Below the pieces are notes generated by a model, which did not search any database, was not told the DNA's origin, and saw only the letters and a list, made by a program, of their open reading frames with translations. From NCBI GenBank assembly GCA_019635755.1, contig JAHBYW010000005.1:124001-188000 (forward strand): a stretch of DNA of 64,000 bases. The letters are read 5' to 3'. The first letter of the stretch is position 1. Every line of letters starts with the position of its first letter. The stretch is from Rhizobiaceae bacterium (GTDB taxonomy: Bacteria > Pseudomonadota > Alphaproteobacteria > Rhizobiales > Rhizobiaceae). A program made the translations under genes and the position numbers. This document shows, in pieces, positions 1 to 10,408 of this stretch.

Positions 1-1381
1 GTCCGGCACGCAGGCGCTCGCCGCCGGAGAGGGTGCCGACCGGCCGCAACGCATCGCGGTTGCGGAAGCCGAAGCGGGCGCAGGCCGCGTAGGCTTCATT
101 CTCGCTCATCGACGGATTCAGCCGGCGATGATTAGCGAGCAACGTGGACGACCGATCGAGCAGGCCGATATGTTGGTCGAGCATAACGATGCGACTGTCG
201 GCACGGCGCACCGTGCCGGTGGTGGGCGCGGTCGCACCGGCAGCGAGCTTGAGCAAGGTGGACTTCCCTGACCCGTTGGGGCCGCCGACCGACACGCGCT
301 CAGGGCCGCTGATGGCAAGCGTCCACGGCCCGAGCGCGCGCCCCGGGAGCTCCACGGAAACGCCGTCCATCGCGACCAGCTGCGCGCCTGACGGTATCCC
401 GCTCGGCGGAATGTCCATGGCAATCGGTGTGATCACTTCGACCTGGCGCGCCGCATCAGCCAGCCGCGCTTCGGCCTCTGCCAAGCGCCTTTCGCCGAGC
501 CGGTCGAGACGTCCGCCGCTGGCCTCCGCGCGCCCGGCACGCGCGTCGAGCAGAATCTTCGGTTCCGAGGCCTTTGCAGCGAAGGTCCGTCCTGCCTTGT
601 CCCGCCGCTGCTTGGCCTCGCGCTGGCGCTGCGTATCGAGGCCTGCAGTACGGAGTGCGGCGGCGGATCGGGCCAGTTCCGCTTCGGCCGCCTGACGTTC
701 CGCGTCGCGCAGTTCTGCGAAGCGCGACCAGCCGCCACCCACCACGCGGACGCCGAGCGGCGTCAGCTCGACGATGCGGTCCATCGTCTCCAGCAGCGCG
801 CGGTCGTGACTGGCCACCAGCGCGCCGCCGCGCCAGTTGTGCAGAAGCTGGTGGATTGCGGCGCGGCCGTCCCCGTCGAGGTTGTTGGTGGGTTCGTCGA
901 GGAGGAGCACGTCCGGCGCCTCGATCAGCAACCGTGCGATGCCAACGCGGGTTCGTTCGCCACCCGAGAGGGCCGCGATCGTCCGTTCCAGGTCGAGGCC
1001 AGCCATGCCTGCATCGGCAAGCGACGCGGCGACACGCGTTTCCAGCATCCATTCCGCCCTATCGAGATCGTAGGGACGGCCCTGTCCCGCGAGAATGCGT
1101 TCCAGGACTGCCAAGCCTTCCGCGACGCCGAGCGCCTCGGCCACGGTCCATGCCTCCGGCCATTCCTGGCGAAGCGTGCCGACGCTGCCATCGAGGCGCA
1201 CGCTTCCTGCCGACGGCTCCGCTTCGCCGGCGACGATGCGCAGAAGCGTGGACTTGCCGGATCCGTTGCGGCCGACGATGCCGACACGCTCGGTGCCGAC
1301 GGAGAGCGTCAAATCGGAGAAGAGGTCGCGGCGATCAGGAGTCGCGGCGGCGAGTGAGTCGAGTGTGAGACGTGCGTGCAT
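1..1381 (-). CDS. ABC-F family ATPase (3' part outside window)
   Basis: Translation of the minus strand from an ATG at 1381 gives a soluble protein with two ABC cassettes and no membrane segments, as in the ABC-F family (Uup/EttA-type translation factors and ribosome protection proteins). The first cassette has Walker A GRNGSGKST (residues 37-45), signature LSGGE (138-142) and Walker B LLLDEPTNNLD (159-169). A linker rich in Arg, Ala and Glu follows, then a second Walker A GGPNGSGKST and the second LSGGE just before the window edge. About 460 residues are visible and the C-terminal end is cut off. The expected role is cytosolic, ribosome-associated ATP hydrolysis. The subfamily cannot be assigned from sequence inspection. 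The family assignment is firm; the cellular role is inferred. Confidence 0.9.
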   Translation of the reverse strand, partial: MHARLTLDSLAAATPDRRDLFSDLTLSVGTERVGIVGRNGSGKSTLLRIVAGEAEPSAGSVRLDGSVGTLRQEWPEAWTVAEALGVAEGLAVLERILAGQGRPYDLDRAEWMLETRVAASLADAGMAGLDLERTIAALSGGERTRVGIARLLIEAPDVLLLDEPTNNLDGDGRAAIHQLLHNWRGGALVASHDRALLETMDRIVELTPLGVRVVGGGWSRFAELRDAERQAAEAELARSAAALRTAGLDTQRQREAKQRRDKAGRTFAAKASEPKILLDARAGRAEASGGRLDRLGERRLAEAEARLADAARQVEVITPIAMDIPPSGIPSGAQLVAMDGVSVELPGRALGPWTLAISGPERVSVGGPNGSGKSTLLKLAAGATAPTTGTVRRADSRIVMLDQHIGLLDRSSTLLANHRRLNPSMSENEAYAACARFGFRNRDALRPVGTLSGGERLRAG

Positions 1382-1549
1382 AGAAGACCGATATCCGGGA
1401 CGGGACTGTTGTGAGGCGGTTAGTCGTCCGGTGGTCCACTGCAGGTCTCCTTGGTCACAGGTGGTCGATTTAGTAAGCGAATGCGCCCAGGACAAGGCGG
1501 CTTGCGTTGCCGTTGTGCGCTCAGCCGACGGCGAAACTCCGAAGCGCCA

Positions 1550-1800
1550 GCTGGTCGTCTGACGCAACTCGGGCGCGGCCGCGCCAGAGCGGGCGGCGAC
1601 CTTGAGGCCTGACCGCAGCGCGAGCAGAAGGCGAGCCGCTGCGTCCGCATCGGTGTCGGCGGCGATCTCGCCATCCGTCATGCCGTGCCGGACCTCGCCT
1701 GCGATCGCTTGCTTGCATTGAAATGGGTTGAGCGCAGGCCGGATCGCCGGGCCCTTCGGGCTACTGCACCCGGACAGCTCGGCTTGGCGTCGACCTTCGA
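1550..1800 (-). pseudogene. Possible remnant of a TetR-family regulator C-terminus
   Basis: Minus-strand translation contains a stretch resembling the last helices of TetR-type regulators: a GEIAADTDADAAARLLLAL-like segment followed by SGLKVAARSGA and a final LR motif. No helix-turn-helix N-terminus is found upstream in any frame, and the reading frame runs without a stop into the ABC-F start. It is best read as a degraded fragment, and chance similarity is possible. The rest of 1382-2150 holds nothing I can support. Confidence 0.25.
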
Positions 1801-2156
1801 TTTGTCGCGACATCGTCGTCCGAGGTCGGCGTGATTGCGGAAGCATCCTCTGCGCGATCGAACTCGTCTCTTCGTCAACTCGGGGAACGCGGCGCGGGAC
1901 GACGGCTCGCAGGCGGAGAGCAATAGGTTGTATGGGTAGTGAAAGGGGGGCGTTGACCGAACGTCGGATATTCCCATCTCTCGAACCACAACCGGACAGT
2001 CGGCAAACGGCCCCGTAGTTGCCAAGTGCCAGTATGTAGGAACGATGTGTGATTGACGGCGATCGACTCTTGAGAAGAGCTTCTTGTCTCGGCCTAAGGG
2101 ATTTTCATAGCATTCCAAGCTGACTGTGGATGCAGCAAGTTTGTCGGCACAACAGT

Positions 2157-2187
2157 TTGACAAGGTCGGCTGATTGGGCCCTACATA
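2157..2187 (+). promoter_or_regulatory. Putative sigma70 promoter of the nrdA leader
   Basis: A consensus TTGACA at 2157-2162 is followed, 18-19 bases later, by CTACATA (around 2181-2187). The riboswitch aptamer begins about 15 bases downstream, which is where transcription should start. TTGACA elements also precede riboswitches 3 and 4. Confidence 0.5.
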
Positions 2188-2199
2188 TAGCCGTCATGG

Positions 2200-2376
2200 T
2201 CTCCCGAATCGGGTCCGGTTCGGGAGCTAAGAGGGAAGCCGGTGCCTCCGGAGGGGAAAGCCGGAGCTGCCCCCGCAACTGTAAGCAGCGAGTTGCTGTC
2301 CGCGTAGCGCCACTGGTGTCGAGGCACCGGGAAGGCTGGACAGTGGCGACGACCTGCGAGCCAGGAGACCTGCCAT
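2200..2376 (+). promoter_or_regulatory. Cobalamin (B12) riboswitch 1, upstream of nrdA
   Basis: The leader carries the hallmark blocks of a cobalamin riboswitch in order: GGGAAGCCGGTG (2233-2244), the core GCTGCCCCCGCAACTGTAAG (2266-2285), a variable arm with GGGAAGGCTGGACAG, and the B12 box GAGCCAGGAGACCTGCC (2358-2374). In this family adenosyl- or methylcobalamin binding normally represses the downstream genes. The target here is class I ribonucleotide reductase, which does not need B12. That fits the known pattern of repressing it when the B12-dependent class II enzyme can work. A GGGCGGGGTG element at 2397-2406 probably belongs to the expression platform. Confidence 0.95.
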
Positions 2377-2473
2377 GGCGATGATGAACGAACCTCGGGC
2401 GGGGTGTTCCGGCGGTGCGCCATGCCTCAGCGCGCGGTGATACTGCGTCTGGTCGGCATGCGTCCCTCCAGAT

Positions 2474-2495
2474 CCCCGTCCATAACGCCACGGGG
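2474..2495 (+). promoter_or_regulatory. Hairpin covering the nrdA ribosome binding site
   Basis: CCCCGT (2474-2479) is the exact complement of ACGGGG (2490-2495). The second arm contains the GGGGA that acts as Shine-Dalgarno sequence for the ATG at 2501. The hairpin would hide the ribosome binding site, so it is a candidate translational switch for riboswitch 1. Alternative pairing with the upstream GGGCGGGGTG element is conceivable but not shown. Confidence 0.4.
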
Positions 2496-2500
2496 ACAAG

Positions 2501-5389
<2,889 letters not shown>

Positions 5390-5404
5390 GCACTGCCACG
5401 CACC

Positions 5405-5426
5405 GGTCTCGCCTTCGGGCGAGACC
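5405..5426 (+). terminator. UUCG hairpin between nrdA and nrdB
   Basis: GGTCTCGCC (5405-5413) and GGCGAGACC (5418-5426) form a perfect 9-bp stem closed by a TTCG tetraloop, followed by TCTTCGCTC rather than a T-run. It may attenuate or stabilise the 3' end of nrdA mRNA, giving more NrdA than NrdB. With no U-tract, full termination is unlikely. Confidence 0.55.
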
Positions 5427-5457
5427 TCTTCGCTCAAGATATCCAAGAAAGAACAAG

Positions 5458-6575
5458 ATGCTGGACTGGTCCGAACCCAAGGCGGCTGCGGCCGCACCCT
5501 TCGCCGCGAATGCGGAATCCCCGATGACCGACGCCACAGGCCTCGGCGAGATAGAACGCGGTGGCGCGCGCGTGTCGGTCGACGACAAGCGCATGATCAA
5601 TGCCCGCGCCGACGTGAACCAGCTGCTGCCGTTGAAGTACAAGTGGGCGTGGGAGAAATACCTCTCCGGCTGCAACAATCACTGGATGCCGACCGAAGTG
5701 TCGATGCAGGCCGACATCGCGCTCTGGAAGTCCCGCGACGGTCTGACGGAGGACGAGCGGCGCATGCTCAAGCGCAATCTCGGCTTCTTCGCAGCGTCAG
5801 AAAGCCTGGTGGCGAACAACATCGTGCTCGCGATCTACCGCCACCTCACCAATCCGGAATGCCGTCAGTATCTGCTGCGGCAGGCCTTCGAGGAGGCGAT
5901 CCACACCCACACCTTCCAGTACATCGTCGAAAGCCTCGCGCTGGACGAAGGCGAGCTCTTCAACATGTACCGCGAGGTGCCCTCGATCACCGACAAGGCG
6001 GCATGGGCGCTCAAACACACCCAGAACCTCGACAATCCGGATTTCCAGACCGGCACGCCGGAAGCGGACCAGTCGTTCCTGCGCGATCTCGTCGCCTTTT
6101 ACGTGATCTTCGAGGGCATGTGGTTTTACACCGGCTTCGCGCAGATCCTGTCGCTCGGGCGGCGCAACAAGATGGTCGGCATCGCCGAGCAGTACCAGTA
6201 CATCCTGCGCGACGAATCCATCCACCTGAACTTCGGCATCGACGTCATCAACCAGATCAAGCTCGAGAACCCACATCTATGGACGAAAGCGTTCCAGGAC
6301 GAGGTCCGCGGCATGATCGCGGATGCCGCCGAGCTGGAGGCCTCATACGGCCGCGATACGATGCCGCGCGGGTTCCTGGGCCTGAACGCGGCGCTGTGCA
6401 TATGCACTTCATCGCCAACCGCCGCTGCGCGCAGCTCGGGCTCCAGCCCGTATTCGCGGAGACGGAGAATCCGTTCCCGTGGATGTCGGAAGCGATGGAC
6501 CTGAAGAAGGAGAAAAACTTCTTCGAGACCCGGGTGATCGAGTATCAGAACGGAGGCGCGCTCTCCTGGGATTGA
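5458..6575 (+). pseudogene. nrdB: Ribonucleoside-diphosphate reductase beta subunit, frameshifted
   Basis: NrdB houses the diiron-tyrosyl radical cofactor that starts catalysis in NrdA; building it needs O2. From the ATG at 5458 the frame encodes ferritin-like helices with the ligand motifs [12 protein letters not shown] and DESIHLNFG. Around 6395-6402, after GLNAALC, the frame changes. The expected C-terminus ([14 protein letters not shown] to [10 protein letters not shown]) continues one frame over and stops at 6575. Compared with the usual pattern NAAMFKDYLRYIANRR, a few bases (1, 4 or 7) appear to be missing. The shifted product would lose the last helices and the tail that docks on NrdA. 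It is either a real mutation that disables the operon or a sequencing or assembly error. Confidence 0.85.
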
Positions 6576-6579
6576 TCGC

Positions 6580-7362
6580 ATGAAGAAGTTTCCACCTGAA
6601 CGGATCGTCTGCCTGACGGAAGAGACGGTGGAGACCCTCTATCTGCTAGGCGAGCAGGACCGGATCGTCGGGGTTTCGGGATACGCGGTGCGCCCGACCC
6701 AAGTGCGCAAGGAGAAGCCGCGCGTCTCTGCGTTCACTTCTGCCGACATCCCGAAGGTGCTGGCGCTGGAACCGGACCTCGTCCTGACGTTCTCCGACCT
6801 GCAGGCCGACATCGCCTCGGACCTGATCCGGGCAGGCGTCGCGGTCCATGCCTTCAACCAGCGGGACGTGGCAGGAATCCTTGCCATGATCCGCACGCTG
6901 GGCGCGCTGGTCGGAGAGGCCGAGAAGGCTGCGCGTCTCGCGAACGGCCTTGAGACGCGCCTGCGGGAGGTCGCCTGTCGGATGAGCGGCCGGGCACGTC
7001 CCAAGGTTTTCTTCGAAGAATGGGACGAACCACTCATCAGCGGCATCGGCTGGGTATCGGAGCTGATCGGCATCGCGGGCGGCGACGATGTCTTTCCGGA
7101 GCACGCCAGGCAGAAGGCCGCCAAGGACCGCATCGTCGCGCCGCAGGCGGTCATCGAAGCCGCGCCCGACATCATCCTGGCCTCCTGGTGCGGAAAGAAG
7201 GTGCGTCCCGAGCGGATTGCTGCCCGGCCGGGGTGGGATGCGATCCCTGCTGTCCGCAATCAGCGCATCGTGGAGATCAAGTCGCCCCTGATCCTGCAGC
7301 CTGGCCCGGCTGCGCTTACCGACGGCCTCGACGCGATCATGGCGGCGATCGACGCTTGTTAG
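6580..7362 (+). CDS. BtuF-like cobalamin-binding protein without signal peptide
   Basis: The 260-residue protein has the fold signatures of BtuF/FepB-type binding proteins: an N-terminal RIVCLTEETVETLYLLGEQD segment, RIVGVSGY, DIPKVLALEPDLVLTFSDLQ, and a C-terminal half with EEWDEPLISGIGWVSELI and GGDDVFPE. BtuF proteins normally carry B12 to a BtuCD importer in the periplasm. Here the sequence begins MKKFPPERIV with no hydrophobic leader, and no btuC or btuD lies nearby. It sits 4 bases after nrdB, behind riboswitch 1, so it belongs to the B12-repressed unit. A close paralogue lies at 21683-22462. It may be a cytosolic corrinoid-binding protein or a periplasmic protein with a mis-called or lost leader. 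The family call is solid and the role is open. Confidence 0.8.
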   Translation: MKKFPPERIVCLTEETVETLYLLGEQDRIVGVSGYAVRPTQVRKEKPRVSAFTSADIPKVLALEPDLVLTFSDLQADIASDLIRAGVAVHAFNQRDVAGILAMIRTLGALVGEAEKAARLANGLETRLREVACRMSGRARPKVFFEEWDEPLISGIGWVSELIGIAGGDDVFPEHARQKAAKDRIVAPQAVIEAAPDIILASWCGKKVRPERIAARPGWDAIPAVRNQRIVEIKSPLILQPGPAALTDGLDAIMAAIDAC

Positions 7363-7447
7363 GACCTGAGCGACTGTCGCGTTTCTGAGCGGGCCATGTC
7401 GCTTTCGCGCTCCTGAAATCGCCGACGTTATGATCTGATCTGCATGT

Positions 7448-7640
7448 TCAAGGTGCCTCCCGGCGAATAGCCGGAGGGATAATTGGGAAGCCGGTTCCCC
7501 TCGTCAGAGGGAAAGCCGGCGCTGCCCCCGCAACGGTAGCGAAGCGACAACCCGACGTGAAACCACTGGGCGATGAGCCTGGGAAGGTGTCGGGAGGGCC
7601 GGAAGGCCAGCTTCGGAGCCCGGAAACCAGCCTCGGACAT
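7448..7640 (+). promoter_or_regulatory. Cobalamin riboswitch 2, upstream of the Rieske operon
   Basis: The characteristic blocks are present: GGGAAGCCGG (7485-7494), GCTGCCCCCGCAACGGTA (7521-7538), GGGAAGGTGTCGGG (7580-7593) and a B12 box GAGCCCGGAAACCAGCC (7616-7632). The B12 box differs slightly from the other three. A TATGAT at 7429-7434 could be the -10 element; no good -35 is visible. The GGGCGGGGTG motif found after the other three aptamers is missing, so the expression platform probably differs. The first downstream gene is the Rieske oxygenase at 7768. Confidence 0.92.
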
Positions 7641-7767
7641 TTGAACCGACTGATCGCGGTGGGCGGTCAAGTGGCAGAGCGCTTGAGGCAGCGTCCGCTC
7701 GACGTGTCCCAGGCCATCTTCCCCTCAACACCACCAGTTCAGTCCTTGTGCGAATGCGAGGACGGAC

Positions 7768-9012
7768 ATGGACGTACACACTGAAATGCTGGCGCGGCTC
7801 CGCAACCGGAAGCCGGGCTACAGCCTGGACCAGCCCTTCTACATCGATCCGGCCTACCACCAAGTGGACCTCGAGCAGATCTGGTACAAGGACTGGCTGT
7901 TCGTCGGGCATGACTGCGAAATTCCCAACGCCGGAAACTATTTCACGGTCCAAGTCGGAGCCTATGCGGTCGTCGTCGTGCGCGGCGAGGACGGCGAAAT
8001 CCGCGCCCTCCACAATTCCTGCCGCCATCGCGGCTCCCGGGTCTGCCTCGATCATCGCGGCAGTGCCGCCAAGTTGGTCTGTCCCTACCATCAGTGGACC
8101 TACGATCTCGACGGTTCGCTGCTGTTCGCGCGCCAGATGGGCGAGGGCTTCGACACGTCCGGCTTCAGCCTGAAGCCTGTCGCCTGCGAGGCCGCGGGTG
8201 GATACATCTTCATCTGCCTCGCCGACCGCCCGATGGATTTCGCGCCGTTCCGCGCGATGATGGAACCGTTCTTCCTTCTGCATCGCCTGCGCGATGCCAA
8301 GATCGCCTACGAATCCACCATCATCGAGAAGGGCAACTGGAAGCTCGTCTGGGAGAACAACCGCGAGTGCTATCACTGCGCGGGCAATCATCCGGAGCTT
8401 TGCAAGACCTTCCCGGAAGCGCCGACGATCACCGGGGTCAACGGCGCGGATGATCCCGAGATCGCGGCGCACTGGGCAAAATGCGAGGCGGCAGGCCTGC
8501 CCAGCGCCTTCACCATCGACGAGAAGGGGCAGTACCGTGCCACGCGGGTCCCTCTGCTGCGGGAGGCCATCAGCTACACGATCTCCGGCCGCAAGGCGGT
8601 GCAGATGCGGCTGTCCGACAACGTCCACATGGACCGCATCGGCTCGCTTCTGCTCTATCACTACCCGACGACGTGGAACCATGTGTTGTCGGACCACGCC
8701 ATCACGTTCCGTGTCCTCCCGCTCAGCGCCACCGAAACCGCCGTCACCACCAAATGGCTCGTGCACAAGGACGCCGTCGAGGGCATCGACTATCGCCTCG
8801 ACGAGTTGATCCATGTCTGGACGGAGACCAACGACCAGGACCGCCAGATCGTCGAGGAGAATGCGCGGGGTATCCATTCGCCCGCCTATGAGCCGGGTCC
8901 TTACTCGCAGATCCATGAGGGCGGCGTGATCCAGTTCGTCGACTGGTACGCCGACTTCATGGAAAGCCGCCTGTCCGGCGGCAGCCGGCCCGCGCTTCGC
9001 TCCGTCGCCTGA
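7768..9012 (+). CDS. Rieske non-heme iron oxygenase, GbcA-like alpha subunit
   Basis: The 414-residue protein is a ring-hydroxylating-type oxygenase. The Rieske [2Fe-2S] centre is C85-x-H87 and C105-x2-H108 (SCRHRG, CPYHQWTY). The mononuclear iron site is in the SRPBCC domain, with H203 and H208 in ECYHCAGNHPE. The C-terminal ARGIHSPAYEPGPYSQ and GGVIQFVDWY strongly recall glycine betaine monooxygenase GbcA and related quaternary-amine demethylases, which use O2 and electrons from a partner reductase and release formaldehyde. The partner is encoded immediately downstream. Substrate is inferred only: betaine, stachydrine or a related methylated amine are the best guesses. GAGGA lies 7 bases before the ATG. 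Control by a cobalamin riboswitch implies it is needed when B12 is absent. Confidence 0.85.
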   Translation: MDVHTEMLARLRNRKPGYSLDQPFYIDPAYHQVDLEQIWYKDWLFVGHDCEIPNAGNYFTVQVGAYAVVVVRGEDGEIRALHNSCRHRGSRVCLDHRGSAAKLVCPYHQWTYDLDGSLLFARQMGEGFDTSGFSLKPVACEAAGGYIFICLADRPMDFAPFRAMMEPFFLLHRLRDAKIAYESTIIEKGNWKLVWENNRECYHCAGNHPELCKTFPEAPTITGVNGADDPEIAAHWAKCEAAGLPSAFTIDEKGQYRATRVPLLREAISYTISGRKAVQMRLSDNVHMDRIGSLLLYHYPTTWNHVLSDHAITFRVLPLSATETAVTTKWLVHKDAVEGIDYRLDELIHVWTETNDQDRQIVEENARGIHSPAYEPGPYSQIHEGGVIQFVDWYADFMESRLSGGSRPALRSVA

Positions 9013-9026
9013 CCGGAGCAACCGCC

Positions 9027-10133
9027 ATGACCATGATCGTGACAGGCACGGTGCCTGTGCCGCTGCCCCTCGACGACATCAAGCCCTGGAACGCGGCGCG
9101 CCAGATGTTGGTTTGCGCCAGCGTCGTCGACGAAGCGCCGGAGGTGAAGACCTTCACCTTCGTCGTCGAAGGCGGCGGCTGGTTTCGCTACATGCCCGGC
9201 CAGTTCATCACCGTGGAACTGCGGGCAAGGGACGGCGACCTGCACCGGACCTACACGGTCTCGTCATCGCCGTCGCGGCCGTATTCGATTGCGATCACCG
9301 TCAAGGCGCAGCCGACTTCGGTCGGCACCCGCTGGATGTTCGAGAACGTCCGGCCGGGTTCGCGGCTTCGCGCCTATGGCCCGAGCGGCCACTTCACGCT
9401 CTCGCGCAATCCGGCGAAGAAGTATCTCTTCATCTCGGCCGGCTCCGGCATCACGCCGATGATGTCGATGCTGCGATGGCTGTCCGACTGTGATCCCGCA
9501 GCCGACGTCGCATTCCTGAACTCGTCGCGGCGGCCGGAAGAGATCATCTTTCGCGACGAGCTCGAGATGCTCGCCCGCCGCATGACGAACCTGTCGCTCG
9601 GCTTCCTGCCGGAGTCGCGGTCGGCGGCAGCACCCTGGGGTGGCCTGATGGGCCGCATCGATCGTCACAAGTTCGCGCTGCTTGCGCCCGACTTCATGAG
9701 TCGGGAGATATTCTGCTGCGGTCCGGACCCGTTCATGCGGGCGGTCAGCACCATCGTCAGGGCCGAAGGCTTCGACATGGGCCACTATCACCAGGAGAGT
9801 TTTGGCGCGACTTCGATCGCCGAGGCGGTCCATCGGGAAGCGCCGGACATCTCGATCGACGGCACGGCGGCCGGTTTGATGGTGAGCTTCCTAGGTTCGA
9901 ACGAGCAGGCTGCCTGCGTGCCCGGCCAGACGCTGCTCGAGACGGCGCGGGCTGCAGGCGTGCGCATCCCGGCCGCCTGCGAATCCGGCATCTGCGGCAC
10001 CTGCAAGGTCCTGAAGCGGTCCGGCGAGGTCGACATGCGCCACAATGGCGGCATCGGCAGCCAGCAGATTGCCGGCGGCTACGTGCTTGCGTGCTGTTCG
10101 CGGCCGCTTTCGCCTGTGGAGATCGAGGCATGA
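9027..10133 (+). CDS. Hybrid flavin/ferredoxin oxidoreductase, GbcB-like Rieske reductase
   Basis: The 368-residue protein passes electrons from NAD(P)H via flavin and a [2Fe-2S] cluster to the Rieske oxygenase. The order is an FAD-binding barrel (RTYTVSSSPSRPYS), a nucleotide-binding domain (ISAGSGITPMMSMLRWL and CCGPDPFM), and a C-terminal plant-type ferredoxin with C318, C323, C326 and C356 (CESGICGTCKV, ACCSRP). This domain order is that of GbcB and related hybrid-cluster reductases. The gene starts 14 bases after the first Rieske gene. It is the only reductase in the operon, so it may serve both Rieske oxygenases. Confidence 0.88.
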   Translation: MTMIVTGTVPVPLPLDDIKPWNAARQMLVCASVVDEAPEVKTFTFVVEGGGWFRYMPGQFITVELRARDGDLHRTYTVSSSPSRPYSIAITVKAQPTSVGTRWMFENVRPGSRLRAYGPSGHFTLSRNPAKKYLFISAGSGITPMMSMLRWLSDCDPAADVAFLNSSRRPEEIIFRDELEMLARRMTNLSLGFLPESRSAAAPWGGLMGRIDRHKFALLAPDFMSREIFCCGPDPFMRAVSTIVRAEGFDMGHYHQESFGATSIAEAVHREAPDISIDGTAAGLMVSFLGSNEQAACVPGQTLLETARAAGVRIPAACESGICGTCKVLKRSGEVDMRHNGGIGSQQIAGGYVLACCSRPLSPVEIEA

Positions 10134-10408
10134 TCGCCCGCCGCTCGCAAGGACTGGGAACGCGCCGGCGCTCCCTTGGCCGCGAGGACATCGCGCGCGT
10201 CTCGCCACTGCCCCCGCCGGAGGAAGTGTTCGCCGACTGGCTCATGTCAGTGCCTCATGACGACTGCATGGAAGCTGCCGCGCGTTTCCAGATCGAACTC
10301 ATCGACCGCTCTCCGGCAGCATGGCATCCGGACGTGCGATACCTCCGGCTGATGCTCGTCGCCATCGCAGGCGACGGCGTCTGGCAAGCCAATGACCGCA
10401 ACCTCTGA
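10130..10408 (+). CDS. Unrecognised 92-residue protein in the Rieske operon
   Basis: The ATG overlaps the stop codon of the reductase gene (ATGA), and the end overlaps the start of the second Rieske gene by 17 bases, so translation of the three is probably coupled. The protein is soluble, with a basic N-terminus (ARRSQGLGTRRRS) and a conserved-looking body containing VFADWLMSVPHDDCMEAA and a W and Y cluster (AAWHPDVRYLRLM). I recognise no family. No metal-binding cluster, signal peptide or membrane segment is visible. The tight packing suggests an accessory or assembly role for the oxygenases, which is inference. Confidence 0.65.
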   Translation: MIARRSQGLGTRRRSLGREDIARVSPLPPPEEVFADWLMSVPHDDCMEAAARFQIELIDRSPAAWHPDVRYLRLMLVAIAGDGVWQANDRNL

